From the NCBI GenBank assembly GCA_045542415.1, contig JAZQKZ010000008.1, forward strand, positions 62,001 to 126,000: DNA of 64,000 nt, written 5' to 3'. Source of the DNA: UMGS1958 sp045542415 (GTDB lineage: Bacteria > Bacillota > Clostridia > UBA1381). Within the stretch, counting starts at the first letter, position 1, and each line of letters opens with the position of its first letter. The position numbers and the translations under genes are program-made. Of the stretch, positions 18,701 to 27,280 are shown piece by piece. The notes under the pieces were generated by a model. The model was not told the DNA's origin, searched no databases, and saw nothing but the letters and a program-made list of their open reading frames with translations.

Positions 18701-19654
18701 TTAAATATTCGGGGTGATGAATATATAGGTGAAAACACTTTTCTTCATGATACGCTTGATGAAAAAGCACTAGGATCGGGAAATGATTTCTTAAACGGAA
18801 GAATGAACATAAATGGCTGGAAGTTGAAAGGCGATTCGGAAAATGTGTTGGTAATAACTCATGCAGACGGCTCGTACAATCCTAAAAAACGTCTGGTAAG
18901 AGTGATTAACAATTCCGAAACAGAGGCAGTATTTTATCTGAACCGCGATAAGCTTGTAACTGAAAGTAAGATTGTTGCAGAATTTGAGATGCAGCTGCGT
19001 CAGGGTGAATCAGAGTTTGAGGGTGAGTTTATGATTTCGAGTGTAAAGGATGCGGATACTTCTAAAAAATCAATTGCACTCAAGCAAGTCGGAGATGATT
19101 TATATGTAGGAACAAATGGTGAGTACAAGCTTTTAGCGTCCGGTCTTAAAACAACGACAGGTAACAAAAGCATATATAAAATCGCTGCAATAATGGATTT
19201 TAATGCTAAATCCTCAGATATCGTACTGATGTATTACGATAATATAATTGCATCTATGTATTGTGTGGATTTCTACGACAAAAATGAAGACGGTATTGCA
19301 TGTGTTATGCTTTCGTCAGCAGCGGGAAGTGATATTGGAGTAGATGATATATGGATTGAAGCGTATAGCGTTCCTGAAATAATTGCAACTCCCGAACCCA
19401 CTTTAACTCCGGAGCCTACACCGACATCTCTTCCTACTGCTGAACCTACAGCACAACCGGCACCAACCAACACTCCCTCGCCTGAAAAAGAATGCGTAAA
19501 GATAACAGCACAATATAATGATAGCGGAGTGTTGATTGGGGTTATAACAGAGAGAATAACGACAACAGAAATTACAGTGGAGGATAATGAGGTGAATTGC
19601 AGGGTGTTTTACTGGGACTCGCTTGAAAGCATGGTTCCGCTGAATCTTCAATAA
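15743..19654 (+). CDS. Secreted rhamnogalacturonan lyase (PL11)
   Basis: A 1303-residue secreted lyase that would cleave the rhamnogalacturonan I backbone by beta-elimination. Signal peptide (about 1-20), N-terminal beta-sandwich (25-230), PL11 beta-propeller (about 255-880) with calcium-type D-x-D-G-D-G repeats, the G-Q-G-N-H-N-L segment near 579 and L-G-H-G-D near 617, then further beta-sandwich domains, a Thr/Pro linker (1217-1250) and a C-terminal domain (1251-1303) like the one ending the GH43 enzyme. Bacillus YesW-type PL11 enzymes are only about 600 residues, so accessory domains more than double it. The ATG at 15743 overlaps the MATE stop codon; AAGGCGG precedes it. Confidence 0.93.
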   Translation: MKKMTVILLCLQMLFSMAVIAQENDLIYIDEGFIAEAEDGWDVTESMNWSYVGSAATATKNIISENSEKYLSLTSDAQKNGGFGGSYCLNATYYPVMGEGSFQFDIRMHNGLMSFAMGDDSDRSTLNHRAFIIDFDAEKGTVSADGNNADYSFEKSIWYKVDIDFDVNNSSYSVKFLDEADEVLVQLNDMAFEVPEIFFVSNFTFTMTGKMASSFDIKDIRYINHNTPNSSGGFMSIDENNIMHNTFPSSAIKTQELIDNQPDMLRRMEYLDRGLIATKRRDDVYLSWRWLGTEDVSTGYNVYRNGVKINAQPIMESTNFVDNNGGMDSKYIVKSVVDGVEKDESKEVGVNPLSAITISLKQYEKGDYYASDGTVGDIDGDGEYEIVLFRMPENVFEGNDYPLIEAYKLNGEHLWTMNAGPNLLGTTPLLVYDINGDGKSEIVLCIGDDFVDGTGVSVGDMDGDGVTNYRDNIYADRFFEKGPEYIAVFEGENGKLIDKVPMEGTISRDPLISWATGTAITHRPWSFHMTPLKVDDEETAFVFSRGIYGKTGMQCWKLVDNKLKMVWDFDSNNYFACKGQGNHNLTVGDVDFDGYDEIIYGSMAIDHNGELLYATGLGHGDAIHMSDFDLERPGLEVMKTNEYSTAYANCSMFDARTGEVLWGEFAGRDTTRVLCDDIDPRYKGGETHTNGKTFDAYGNVIDSQGGLNFAIYWDGDLLREMYDDITISKYMAFDDTVIPLLVADYCKSINGTKANCIIQADILGDWREELVLPTFDDKSLQIFTTTCPSTYKLYTLMHDPTYRMAIAWQNTGYNQPPHLGFNWGYDTKAIPIPKIFTEHDGIIKNSPYTDKNKEYEFAGPGEGYYAGENNTVIINGFAHLNDDTSKDNSKFTAETSSLLGHIIKFYDVVVESGGMLDYVSLPNTTMYLPPQIRLVSEEAFTVTDINGIPLERVASGVYYDAASGNISVDSDKSVWIRVQGESFEQILNIRGDEYIGENTFLHDTLDEKALGSGNDFLNGRMNINGWKLKGDSENVLVITHADGSYNPKKRLVRVINNSETEAVFYLNRDKLVTESKIVAEFEMQLRQGESEFEGEFMISSVKDADTSKKSIALKQVGDDLYVGTNGEYKLLASGLKTTTGNKSIYKIAAIMDFNAKSSDIVLMYYDNIIASMYCVDFYDKNEDGIACVMLSSAAGSDIGVDDIWIEAYSVPEIIATPEPTLTPEPTPTSLPTAEPTAQPAPTNTPSPEKECVKITAQYNDSGVLIGVITERITTTEITVEDNEVNCRVFYWDSLESMVPLNLQ

Positions 19655-19684
19655 AAAAATGCAGCCTTAAGGCTGCATTTTTTT
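19655..19684. terminator. Bidirectional terminator, PL11 / tRNA-Gly
   Basis: AAATGCAGCC (19657-19666) pairs with GGCTGCATTT (19671-19680), with A and T runs on either side. It ends the PL11 message and, in the other direction, the tRNA-Gly transcript. Confidence 0.92.
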
Positions 19685-19686
19685 AA

Positions 19687-19757
19687 GCGGAAGACGAGAT
19701 TCGAACTCGCGACGTTCACCTTGGCAAGGTGACGCTCTACCACTGAGCCACTCCCGC
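19687..19757 (-). tRNA. tRNA-Gly(GCC)
   Basis: The minus strand folds as a 71-base tRNA: acceptor GCGGGAG/CTTCCGC with one G-T pair, D-arm with AGTGGTA loop, anticodon stem TCACC/GGTGA with loop TTGCCAA (anticodon GCC), and T-arm with TTCGAAT loop. The CCA end is not encoded. Confidence 0.96.
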
Positions 19758-19770
19758 ATATGTTTATTAA

Positions 19771-19799
19771 ATAATATCACAAAATTTACTTTTTGTCAA
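19771..19799 (-). promoter_or_regulatory. Promoter of tRNA-Gly
   Basis: TTGACA and TATTAT on the minus strand are separated by 17 bases, 14 bases upstream of the tRNA 5' end. Confidence 0.8.
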
Positions 19800-19856
19800 G
19801 GTGTATTTTAGAAGAAAAAAAATATAAAAAAAGCCTAAAAAATTATAGATATTCTA

Positions 19857-19885
19857 TTGATTGTAGATACAAAATATGATATAAT
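19857..19885 (+). promoter_or_regulatory. Promoter of the histidine phosphatase-purL unit
   Basis: TTGATT and TATAAT are separated by 17 bases, about 50 bases upstream of the phosphatase gene. Confidence 0.75.
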
Positions 19886-19937
19886 AAGCGTAATATAGGC
19901 TAATTGTCTTTTGTGATCATTTGCGGAGGTGTAAGGC

Positions 19938-20522
19938 TTGACTACTGTTTATATTATACGTCATGGTGAAACGGACTCGAATATCCGGCACACATGCGTA
20001 GGTCATAAGGATGTAGAATTGAATGAAAACGGAAAAAAACAGGCAGAAGAATTGTGTGCGAGGCTTAGTAATATAAAGCTTGATGTGATTTATTCCAGTC
20101 CGTTAAGCCGTGCGATTTCAACGATAACGTCTTACGGCAAGGCTCCGGTTATAATGAACTATGCTTTGATTGAGCGTGATTATGGCGAGTGGGATGACAT
20201 GACGTTTGAGGAAATAAAGGCGTCAGCTCCTGAAGCATATAAGGAATGGATTGATAATTGGATTGATTATACTGTTCCGGGCGGAGAAAGCTCAGCAAGC
20301 GTACAGAGCAGAGTAAATGATGTAATGGACAAGATTATAGCAAATCATAAAGGCGGCTCTGTTGCAGTGGTAACTCATCTTGGAACAGCAAGACACATTA
20401 TATCACATTTGCTGGGACTGACGGCAGAGCAAAGCTGGTTGTTTACCTTTGAAAATGCACGGTATGCTGTGATTGAAATAGATGACAGCGGCAAGGGCTT
20501 GTTAAAGGGATTGAATCTGTAA
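19938..20522 (+). CDS. Histidine phosphatase family protein
   Basis: A 194-residue cytoplasmic phosphatase of the phosphoglycerate mutase-like superfamily. The catalytic R-H-G-E motif is at residues 8-11, a S-S-P-L-x-R segment follows near 53, and a second catalytic histidine is in the V-T-H-L-G segment near 150. The size resembles CobC-type alpha-ribazole phosphatases, but no cobalamin gene is nearby, so the substrate is open. Translation begins at a TTG (19938) with GGAGGTG placed seven bases before it. It lies 41 bases upstream of purL and is probably co-transcribed. Confidence 0.85.
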   Translation: MTTVYIIRHGETDSNIRHTCVGHKDVELNENGKKQAEELCARLSNIKLDVIYSSPLSRAISTITSYGKAPVIMNYALIERDYGEWDDMTFEEIKASAPEAYKEWIDNWIDYTVPGGESSASVQSRVNDVMDKIIANHKGGSVAVVTHLGTARHIISHLLGLTAEQSWLFTFENARYAVIEIDDSGKGLLKGLNL

Positions 20523-20563
20523 ATTATAAAATTACATATAATTTTTGAAAGGAAATTTTTGCA

Positions 20564-23500
20564 ATGGAAAACGTAAGAAGAATTTATGTTGAAAAGAAAG
20601 CGGGTAATGACATTGAAGCTAAGTCAGTGCTTGGAGATTTAAGAGAAAATCTTTCGATGACGGGTTTAACAAATGTCAGAATTATTAACCGTTATGACGT
20701 TGAGGGAATCAGCGACAGTGAGTATGAGGCTGCAAGAGGTCTTATTTTCTCAGAGCCGCCGGTTGACAGTGCGTATGATGAGACGGTTGAAATTCCGGAG
20801 GGAAAGGTGTTTGCGGTAGAGTTTCTTCCGGGACAGTTTGACCAGAGAGCTGCTTCATGTGAAGAGTGTATCTCAATCTTAACAGCAAAGGAGCGTCCGA
20901 GAGTCCGTTATGCAAAGGTGTATGTCCTGATTGGTGATGTAAGTGATGAAGAGCTGGATAAAGCAAAGAAATACCTCATTAATCCGGTAGAGGCGCGTGA
21001 GGCTTCGCTTGAAAAGCCGGAGTCACTTGATATGAAAGTAGATTATCCCGCTGATGTAAAGACAGTTGATGGCTTTATCGATATGGATGAAGCGGCAATG
21101 GCAGACTTCCTTTCAGAAATGGGATTTGCAATGGATATTGATGACTTGAAATTCTGTCAGGAATACTTTGCAAAGACAGAGAACAGAAATCCGACTGTTA
21201 CCGAGTTAAGAATGATTGACACATATTGGTCAGATCACTGCCGTCATACAACATTCTCAACAAAGATTAATAATGTAACAATTAATGAGGGTAAGTATGC
21301 GGATGTAATTGCTGCTGCATATGAGGAATACAAGGCTGCAAAGGCAGATTTATATTCACCGGACAGAAATATCTGTCTTATGAATATGGCTACAATTATT
21401 GTTAAGCAGTTAAAGAAGCAGGGACTCTTAAAGGAGATTGACGAGTCAGAGGAAATTAATGCTTGTTCAATCGTAATGCCGGTTGAGGTTAACGGTAAGG
21501 AAGAGGACTGGCTCATTATGTTCAAAAATGAGACCCATAATCATCCGACAGAGATTGAGCCGTTCGGCGGTGCAGCAACATGTCTTGGCGGTGCTATCCG
21601 TGACCCGCTTTCAGGTCGTTCGTATGTATATCAGGCTATGCGTGTAACGGGTGCAGGTGATCCGAGAAAGACACTTGATGAAACAATCCCGGGCAAGCTC
21701 ATGCAGAGAACAATCGTTAAGCAGGCATCATCAGGATATAGCTCATACGGTAACCAGATTGGTCTTGCTACAGGTCAGGTACAGGAAATTTATGACGAGG
21801 GCTACGTTGCAAAGAGAATGGAAATCGGTGCGGTTATCGGTGCGGCGCCCAAGGCAAATGTAATCCGTGAGGTTCCCTCAGACGGAGATGTTATTATTCT
21901 TCTTGGCGGACGTACAGGTCGTGACGGTATCGGCGGTGCTACAGGTTCATCAAAGGCACATACAGAGGACTCGGTTGTAGAGTGCGGTTCAGAGGTACAG
22001 AAAGGTAATCCGCCGGTGGAGAGAAAGCTCCAGAGATTATTCCGTGATAATAAGGTAACAACACTCATCAAGCGTTGTAATGACTTTGGTGCAGGTGGAG
22101 TTTCTGTTGCTATTGGTGAATTGGCAGACGGCTTGAAGATTGACCTTGATATGGTACCGAAGAAGTACGAGGGACTTGACGGTACAGAACTTGCAATCAG
22201 CGAATCACAGGAGAGAATGGCTGTTGTAGTTCGTGCAAAGGATGCTGACACATTCATCAAGTACGCAAACGAAGAAAACTTAGAGGCAACAAAGGTTGCA
22301 GTTGTAACAGATGAAAACAGACTTGTCATGAACTGGAGAGGTAAGACAGTCTGTGATATTTCAAGAGATTTCTTAAATACAAACGGTGCAACAAAGAATA
22401 CAGATATCGAGGTTGTACTTCCTGGCGAGTGCGTGATGAACGCTAAGGTTGTAACCGATGTAAAGGCTAAGTGGTTAGAGACACTTTCAGACCTCAATGT
22501 ATGTTCACAGAAAGGCTTGTCAGAAAAGTTTGACTCAACAATCGGTGCAGGCTCAGTATTGATGCCGTTCGGCGGCAAGTATCAGCTTACACCGGCAGAC
22601 GGTATGGCTGCAAAGGTTCCGGTACTTGAGGGTGAAACAAATTCGGCAACTGTTATGACATTTGGTTATAACCCGATAATTTCAAAGTGGAGTCCGTACC
22701 ACGGCTCAACCTATGCAATTGTTGAATCAGTTTCAAAGGCAGTTGCATTAGGTGCAGATTATAAGACAATCTATCTCACATTCCAGGAGTATTTCGAGCG
22801 TTTAGGCACAGACCCGAAGCGTTGGGGCAAGCCGTTCGCAGCACTTCTTGGTGCATACAAGACACAGCTCGCATTAGGTATCGCTGCAATCGGTGGTAAG
22901 GACTCAATGTCAGGCTCATTCAATGAATTGGATGTTCCGCCGACACTGACATCATTTGCGGTAGCTCCGATGAAAGCTGATAAGGTTGTTTCACAGGAAT
23001 TAAAGAAGGCAGGCTCAAAGCTTGTTATGTTCACAGTAAAGCGTGACGAAAACGACTTACCGGATTTCGATGCGTTAAAGGCAATGTATGATGCAATTTA
23101 CAATCTCGTAAGTGAGGGTAAAGTATTATCAGCATCAACAGTAAAGGGATTCGGTCTTGCTGAAACAGTTTCAAAGATGGCATTCGGTAACAAGATTGGC
23201 GTAAAGCTCTATGATAACGTTACAAACGATATGTTATTCTACGCTCCGATCGGATCAATCGTATTAGAGGTTGAAGACGAAGTAGATGGTGCAGTAACAA
23301 TAGGTGAAACAACAGCTGACGCTAAGTTAAGTGCTTGTGGAGTTGAGATTTCACTTGAAGAGGCTATTGATGCATGGAAAAAGCCGCTTGAAAAGGTATT
23401 CCCGACTAAGGCAGGAAGCTTCACTCAGGAGCCGGAGACTTACTCATATGATAAGAGAAGTATCACAGTTGCAACAGATAAGTTTGCAAAGCCGAGAGTA

Positions 23501-24286
23501 TTCATTCCGGTATTCCCGGGTACAAACTGTGAGTACGACACTGCAAGAGTGTTCGAGAGAGCCGGTGCTGTAGCTGATGTATTCGTAGTGAGAAACCTCA
23601 CAGGCGACGACGTTGCATACTCATTAGCTGAGATGAAGAAAAGAATCGACAATTCACAGATTGTAATGATTCCGGGCGGATTCTCGGGCGGTGACGAGCC
23701 GGAGGGGTCAGGTAAGTTCATTGCAACAGCATTCAGAAACCCGCAGGTTAAGGAAGCTGTAATGAACATGTTAAAGAACCGTGACGGACTTATGCTCGGT
23801 ATCTGTAACGGTTTCCAGGCACTTATAAAGCTTGGTTTGGTACCGTACGGCGAAATCAGAGATATGGATGAAAATTCACCGACTCTGACTTTCAATACAA
23901 TTGGTCGTCATATTTCAAGAATGGTATATACAAGAATTGCTTCAAACAAGAGTCCATGGCTTGCAAATGTTGAGACAGGCGATATGCACACAATTGCAGT
24001 ATCACATGGTGAGGGTCGTTTTGTTGCAAGTCCTGAAATCATTGCACAGTTAGCGGCAAACGGTCAGATTGCAACACAGTATGTAAATCCGCAGGGAATC
24101 GCAACATACGATATCGACTGGAACCCGAACGGCTCAATGGCAGCAATCGAGGGTATCACATCACCGGACGGACGAGTTTTCGGTAAGATGGGACACAGCG
24201 AGAGATTGGGTCAGAACATTGCAGGTAACGTACCGGGCAATAAGGATCAGAAGATATTTGAAGCAGGCGTAAACTACTTTAAATAA
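20564..24286 (+). CDS. purL: Phosphoribosylformylglycinamidine synthase, single-chain
   Basis: A 1240-residue FGAM synthase that converts FGAR, ATP and glutamine to FGAM in purine synthesis. It is the large single-chain form: an N-terminal PurS-like part, duplicated ATP-binding/AIRS-like halves (D-H-C-R-H-T segment near 225, H-N-H-P-T near 325) and a C-terminal class I glutaminase domain from about 985 with nucleophile cysteine in G-I-C-N-G-F-Q and the H-G-E-G motif. Bacillus instead uses separate PurS, PurQ and PurL. No other pur gene adjoins it. GAAAGGAA precedes the ATG. A T-poor perfect hairpin ends the unit. Confidence 0.96.
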   Translation: MENVRRIYVEKKAGNDIEAKSVLGDLRENLSMTGLTNVRIINRYDVEGISDSEYEAARGLIFSEPPVDSAYDETVEIPEGKVFAVEFLPGQFDQRAASCEECISILTAKERPRVRYAKVYVLIGDVSDEELDKAKKYLINPVEAREASLEKPESLDMKVDYPADVKTVDGFIDMDEAAMADFLSEMGFAMDIDDLKFCQEYFAKTENRNPTVTELRMIDTYWSDHCRHTTFSTKINNVTINEGKYADVIAAAYEEYKAAKADLYSPDRNICLMNMATIIVKQLKKQGLLKEIDESEEINACSIVMPVEVNGKEEDWLIMFKNETHNHPTEIEPFGGAATCLGGAIRDPLSGRSYVYQAMRVTGAGDPRKTLDETIPGKLMQRTIVKQASSGYSSYGNQIGLATGQVQEIYDEGYVAKRMEIGAVIGAAPKANVIREVPSDGDVIILLGGRTGRDGIGGATGSSKAHTEDSVVECGSEVQKGNPPVERKLQRLFRDNKVTTLIKRCNDFGAGGVSVAIGELADGLKIDLDMVPKKYEGLDGTELAISESQERMAVVVRAKDADTFIKYANEENLEATKVAVVTDENRLVMNWRGKTVCDISRDFLNTNGATKNTDIEVVLPGECVMNAKVVTDVKAKWLETLSDLNVCSQKGLSEKFDSTIGAGSVLMPFGGKYQLTPADGMAAKVPVLEGETNSATVMTFGYNPIISKWSPYHGSTYAIVESVSKAVALGADYKTIYLTFQEYFERLGTDPKRWGKPFAALLGAYKTQLALGIAAIGGKDSMSGSFNELDVPPTLTSFAVAPMKADKVVSQELKKAGSKLVMFTVKRDENDLPDFDALKAMYDAIYNLVSEGKVLSASTVKGFGLAETVSKMAFGNKIGVKLYDNVTNDMLFYAPIGSIVLEVEDEVDGAVTIGETTADAKLSACGVEISLEEAIDAWKKPLEKVFPTKAGSFTQEPETYSYDKRSITVATDKFAKPRVFIPVFPGTNCEYDTARVFERAGAVADVFVVRNLTGDDVAYSLAEMKKRIDNSQIVMIPGGFSGGDEPEGSGKFIATAFRNPQVKEAVMNMLKNRDGLMLGICNGFQALIKLGLVPYGEIRDMDENSPTLTFNTIGRHISRMVYTRIASNKSPWLANVETGDMHTIAVSHGEGRFVASPEIIAQLAANGQIATQYVNPQGIATYDIDWNPNGSMAAIEGITSPDGRVFGKMGHSERLGQNIAGNVPGNKDQKIFEAGVNYFK

Positions 24287-24293
24287 TAATTAG

Positions 24294-24325
24294 TCAAGCG
24301 GCAGCAAAAGCTGCCGCTTGATTTG
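24294..24325 (+). terminator. Terminator after purL
   Basis: TCAAGCGGCAGC and GCTGCCGCTTGA form a perfect 12-bp stem with an AAAA loop. Only a short T-run follows, so termination may be partial. Confidence 0.7.
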
Positions 24326-24375
24326 AATAGATTTGTAAAATAAAAGAATACTAACTCTATAAGGAGGCAGAAAAT

Positions 24376-25104
24376 ATGTTTGATGCATTAAAGGTAAAAA
24401 ATAAATGTGTGGAATGGATAAGAGATTTCTTTGAAAAGAACGGCAAGGACTGTAATGCAGTAATAGGAATTTCGGGTGGTAAGGACAGCTCAATTGCGGC
24501 AGCATTATGCGTGGAAGCATTAGGCAAGGACAGAGTAATCGGTGTTTTAATGCCTTGTGGAGAGCAGGCAGATATTGATTGTGCGAGATTGTTAGTAGAG
24601 CATCTTGGAATTAAGAATTACACAGTAAATGTAAAGGATGCAGTAGAGGGAGTAAAGAAAAATCTTCCGTCAGATTTGGAAATCAGTCCGCAGACGCTTA
24701 CCAATTTACCGCCGAGAATCAGAATGTCAACGTTGTATGCAATCTCACAGAGCTGTAACGGCAGAGTGGTAAATACATGTAATTTGTCAGAGGACTGGGT
24801 AGGATATTCAACGAGATACGGTGATGCGGCAGGAGATTTCTCGCCGTTATCGGATATGACGGTTACGGAATTAAAGGAGATAGGTCATCTTTTGGGACTT
24901 CCTGCGGAATTGGTTGATAAAACTCCGATTGATGGCTTATGCGGTAAAACAGATGAGGAGAATCTTGGGTTCACCTATGCGATGCTTGATAAGTATATTC
25001 GTACAGGCGAGATTGAGGATATGGCAATCAAGGAGAGAATTGATACTTTACATGAGCGTAATAAGTTCAAGCTTGAGTTGATGCCGGGGTTTAAAATTAA
25101 ATAA
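24376..25104 (+). CDS. nadE: NAD synthetase, ammonia-dependent
   Basis: A 242-residue NAD synthetase that amidates deamido-NAD to NAD with ATP and ammonia. The ATP pyrophosphatase loop S-G-G-K-D-S-S is at about residues 35-41, with later N-L-S-E-D and G-D-x-x-G-D-F-S-P segments of the family. No nitrilase glutaminase domain is fused, so ammonia must be free or supplied by another protein. AGGAGGC precedes the ATG. A PnuC transporter, also of NAD metabolism, is encoded far away at 62.7 kb. Confidence 0.94.
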   Translation: MFDALKVKNKCVEWIRDFFEKNGKDCNAVIGISGGKDSSIAAALCVEALGKDRVIGVLMPCGEQADIDCARLLVEHLGIKNYTVNVKDAVEGVKKNLPSDLEISPQTLTNLPPRIRMSTLYAISQSCNGRVVNTCNLSEDWVGYSTRYGDAAGDFSPLSDMTVTELKEIGHLLGLPAELVDKTPIDGLCGKTDEENLGFTYAMLDKYIRTGEIEDMAIKERIDTLHERNKFKLELMPGFKIK

Positions 25105-25106
25105 GA

Positions 25107-25190
25107 TGTAGGGCAGGGGCTTGCTCCTGCCAAGTCATCTGTTTGAAAGGGGGACTATTACTATCTAAGCTATGGAATTCCCAAAGAACA
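25107..25190. repeat. Repeat-like intergenic hairpin element
   Basis: The spacer after nadE contains a GC-rich hairpin (GGCAGGGGC/GCTCCTGCC at 25112-25131, one G-T pair), then a TTTGAAAGGGGG stretch and a GGAATTCC palindrome. The composition differs from neighbouring spacers and resembles dispersed intergenic repeats of gut Clostridia as I remember them. There is only one copy here, so the repeat status is inferred. Confidence 0.35.
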
Positions 25191-25217
25191 TTTTAATCAG
25201 GATATGTATTGATTGCA

Positions 25218-25248
25218 ATAAAATGAGCGGCAATGCCGCTCATTTTGT
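25218..25248. terminator. Terminator of the metal ATPase gene
   Basis: AAAATGAGCGGC pairs perfectly with GCCGCTCATTTT around the loop AAT. It lies next to the ATPase stop codon and has T-rich flanks in both directions. Confidence 0.88.
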
Positions 25249-27180
25249 TTATCTCTTCATAATCCTCAACGAATTTGCCACAGCAAGTAAGGCAACGCCG
25301 GTATCGGCAAAGATTGCAAGCCACATTCCCGAAATACCTAATGCACCTAAAAGCATAGCAGCAACCTTGACACCGATTGAAAGCACAATATTTTGCTTGA
25401 TAATTGCCATTGTTTTCTTTGAAATATCAATAGCGCGCAGCAGCTTTGACGGTTCATCGGTCATAAGCACGACATCAGCAGCCTCAATTGCACCGGCACT
25501 TCCTGTTGCACCCATAGCAATACCGATGTCAGCAAGAGCAATAACAGGTGCGTCATTTATTCCGTCACCGACAAATGCACAGCTCTTTTTACTTTCTCGC
25601 ATAATCTGCTCCATGCATGACACCTTGTCATTGGGGAGAAGTCCCGAATAAGTTTTGGTGATTCCTAAATGGTCGGAAACGCACTTTGCCGGAGCCTCGC
25701 TGTCGCCGGTAAGCATTGCTGTATCAATTCCTCTGGCTACCAAGCCTGAAACCGCAACAATGCTGTCACTGCGTTCTTCATCACAGATGAGAATATATCC
25801 GGCATAATCATTATCAACTGCAATATATACAACGGTACCGCTGTGGTCGCTGACATCATCGGCTTTAATTCCGTTGTCCCTCATCAAACGCATGTTTCCG
25901 GCAAGAATTGCTTTGCCGTCAAGCTTTGCAGAAATTCCTTTGCCGGCTATTTCCTTATAGTCTGAAATTCTTTCTTTATCAATTTCTTCAGAATATTCCT
26001 CAAGTATAGTTTTGGCAATAGGATGATTTGAATAGTACTCTGCATATGCGGCTATTTCAAGAAGATTGATATATTCAGCCTTTCTGTAAATTTCTTTGAT
26101 ATTAAAAACACCCTTTGTAAGAGTACCTGTTTTATCAAATACTACAGTTCCTACCTTAGATAAGCTTTCGATATAATTACCGCCCTTTATAAGGATTCCG
26201 TCCCTGGAGGCTCTGCCTATAGCAGAGAAGAATCCAAGCGGAATGGAAATAACCAATGCACAGGGACATGAAACTACAAGAAAAACAAGTCCTCGGTAAA
26301 TCCATTTAGCAAAGTTTAATCCATCGAATAGGGGAGGGATTAACATGAGCAGTATTGCAGCGGTAACTACAATTGGAGTATAGTATCTTGCAAACTTTGT
26401 TATAAACTTCTCCGGAGCGGATTTTCTGCTCTGTGTATTTTCTGCAAGCTCCAGTATTTTTGCAACTGTGCAATCTTCGTATTCGTGAGTAACACGCATG
26501 TAAACAGGTGAACCCGCATTGATTGAGCCGCTTATTATCTCACTGCCGACCTTTGCTGAACGTGGAACGCTTTCTCCGGTTAATGCCCTGGTATCCATAA
26601 AGCTTTCACCATGAGTTACAATTCCGTCAAGGGGGACACGTTCGCCTGCTTTAATAACAATAATTTCACCGACTTTGACATCCTCCGGAGCAACAGTAAT
26701 AATTTCGCCGCTTCTTTCAACATTGGCGTGGTCAGGACGAACATTCATTAAATCAGAAATTGACTTGCGGCTTTTATGAATCGCTTTATTCTGAAGATAT
26801 TCGCCTACCTGATAAAACAGCATTACAGCTACTGCTTCGGGGTGTTCGCCTATTGCAAATGCACCTACAGAAGCAATTGACATAAGAAAATTTTCATCAA
26901 GAAATTTACCCTTAAAAATGCGTTTAATCGCTCCGATTACTATATCATATCCGATTACAATATATGCACAGATATAAGTAAGAGTTTTAAAAAATGCATT
27001 GTTAATAAGGAGTCCTGCGATAAAGAATAAAATCGCACCTATAGCAATACGCCATATAATTAAATTATCCTCTTCATGTGAGCCATGCTCATGACCGCAT
27101 CCGCAACCGGACGTATTATGTTCATGATGACAGCTGCATTCTGAATGATTATGTGAAGAGCATTTGTTATGTTTATTCAT
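25249..27180 (-). CDS. Heavy-metal P-type ATPase (Zn/Cd/Co type)
   Basis: A 643-residue P1B-type ATPase that would export Zn, Cd or Co across the membrane. The first 39 residues are unusually rich in His and Cys and probably bind metal, in place of the common GMTCxxC domain. C305-P-C307 in the membrane, the phosphorylated D349 in D-K-T-G-T, the S-N-H-P-I-A motif and G-D-G-I-N-D-A-P are intact. The start is the ATG at 27180, preceded by GGAGGTG; the frame stays open upstream but would cross the promoter. The gene has its own promoter with an overlapping inverted repeat like ArsR/SmtB operators, implying metal-induced expression. No ArsR gene is in the window. Confidence 0.93.
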   Translation of the reverse strand: MNKHNKCSSHNHSECSCHHEHNTSGCGCGHEHGSHEEDNLIIWRIAIGAILFFIAGLLINNAFFKTLTYICAYIVIGYDIVIGAIKRIFKGKFLDENFLMSIASVGAFAIGEHPEAVAVMLFYQVGEYLQNKAIHKSRKSISDLMNVRPDHANVERSGEIITVAPEDVKVGEIIVIKAGERVPLDGIVTHGESFMDTRALTGESVPRSAKVGSEIISGSINAGSPVYMRVTHEYEDCTVAKILELAENTQSRKSAPEKFITKFARYYTPIVVTAAILLMLIPPLFDGLNFAKWIYRGLVFLVVSCPCALVISIPLGFFSAIGRASRDGILIKGGNYIESLSKVGTVVFDKTGTLTKGVFNIKEIYRKAEYINLLEIAAYAEYYSNHPIAKTILEEYSEEIDKERISDYKEIAGKGISAKLDGKAILAGNMRLMRDNGIKADDVSDHSGTVVYIAVDNDYAGYILICDEERSDSIVAVSGLVARGIDTAMLTGDSEAPAKCVSDHLGITKTYSGLLPNDKVSCMEQIMRESKKSCAFVGDGINDAPVIALADIGIAMGATGSAGAIEAADVVLMTDEPSKLLRAIDISKKTMAIIKQNIVLSIGVKVAAMLLGALGISGMWLAIFADTGVALLAVANSLRIMKR

Positions 27181-27195
27181 AAATTCACCTCCAAT

Positions 27196-27221
27196 AACAT
27201 ATGAATGATTGTTCATATGTT
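27196..27221 (-). promoter_or_regulatory. ArsR/SmtB-type operator
   Basis: AACATATGAA and TTCATATGTT form a perfect inverted repeat around six bases, just downstream of the -10 box. The ATATGAAC...TTCATAT core resembles sites of CzrA/SmtB-type zinc and cadmium repressors. Confidence 0.75.
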
Positions 27222-27222
27222 C

Positions 27223-27251
27223 ATTATAACACTGTATAAATGCTTTGTCAA
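27223..27251 (-). promoter_or_regulatory. Sigma-A promoter of the metal ATPase
   Basis: TTGACA and TATAAT on the minus strand are separated by 17 bases. The operator covers the expected transcription start. Confidence 0.85.
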
Positions 27252-27280
27252 TACTTTTTTTGAAAATTTTGGTTTCATAT

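Noticed and set aside
21802..22578. 258-codon minus-strand open frame inside purL
   Set aside because: It is a shadow of a highly conserved gene, with no family features or start signal.
25172..25651. 159-codon plus-strand frame over the ATPase gene end
   Set aside because: It is antisense to conserved ATPase motifs; the apparent protein is a mirror of codon bias.
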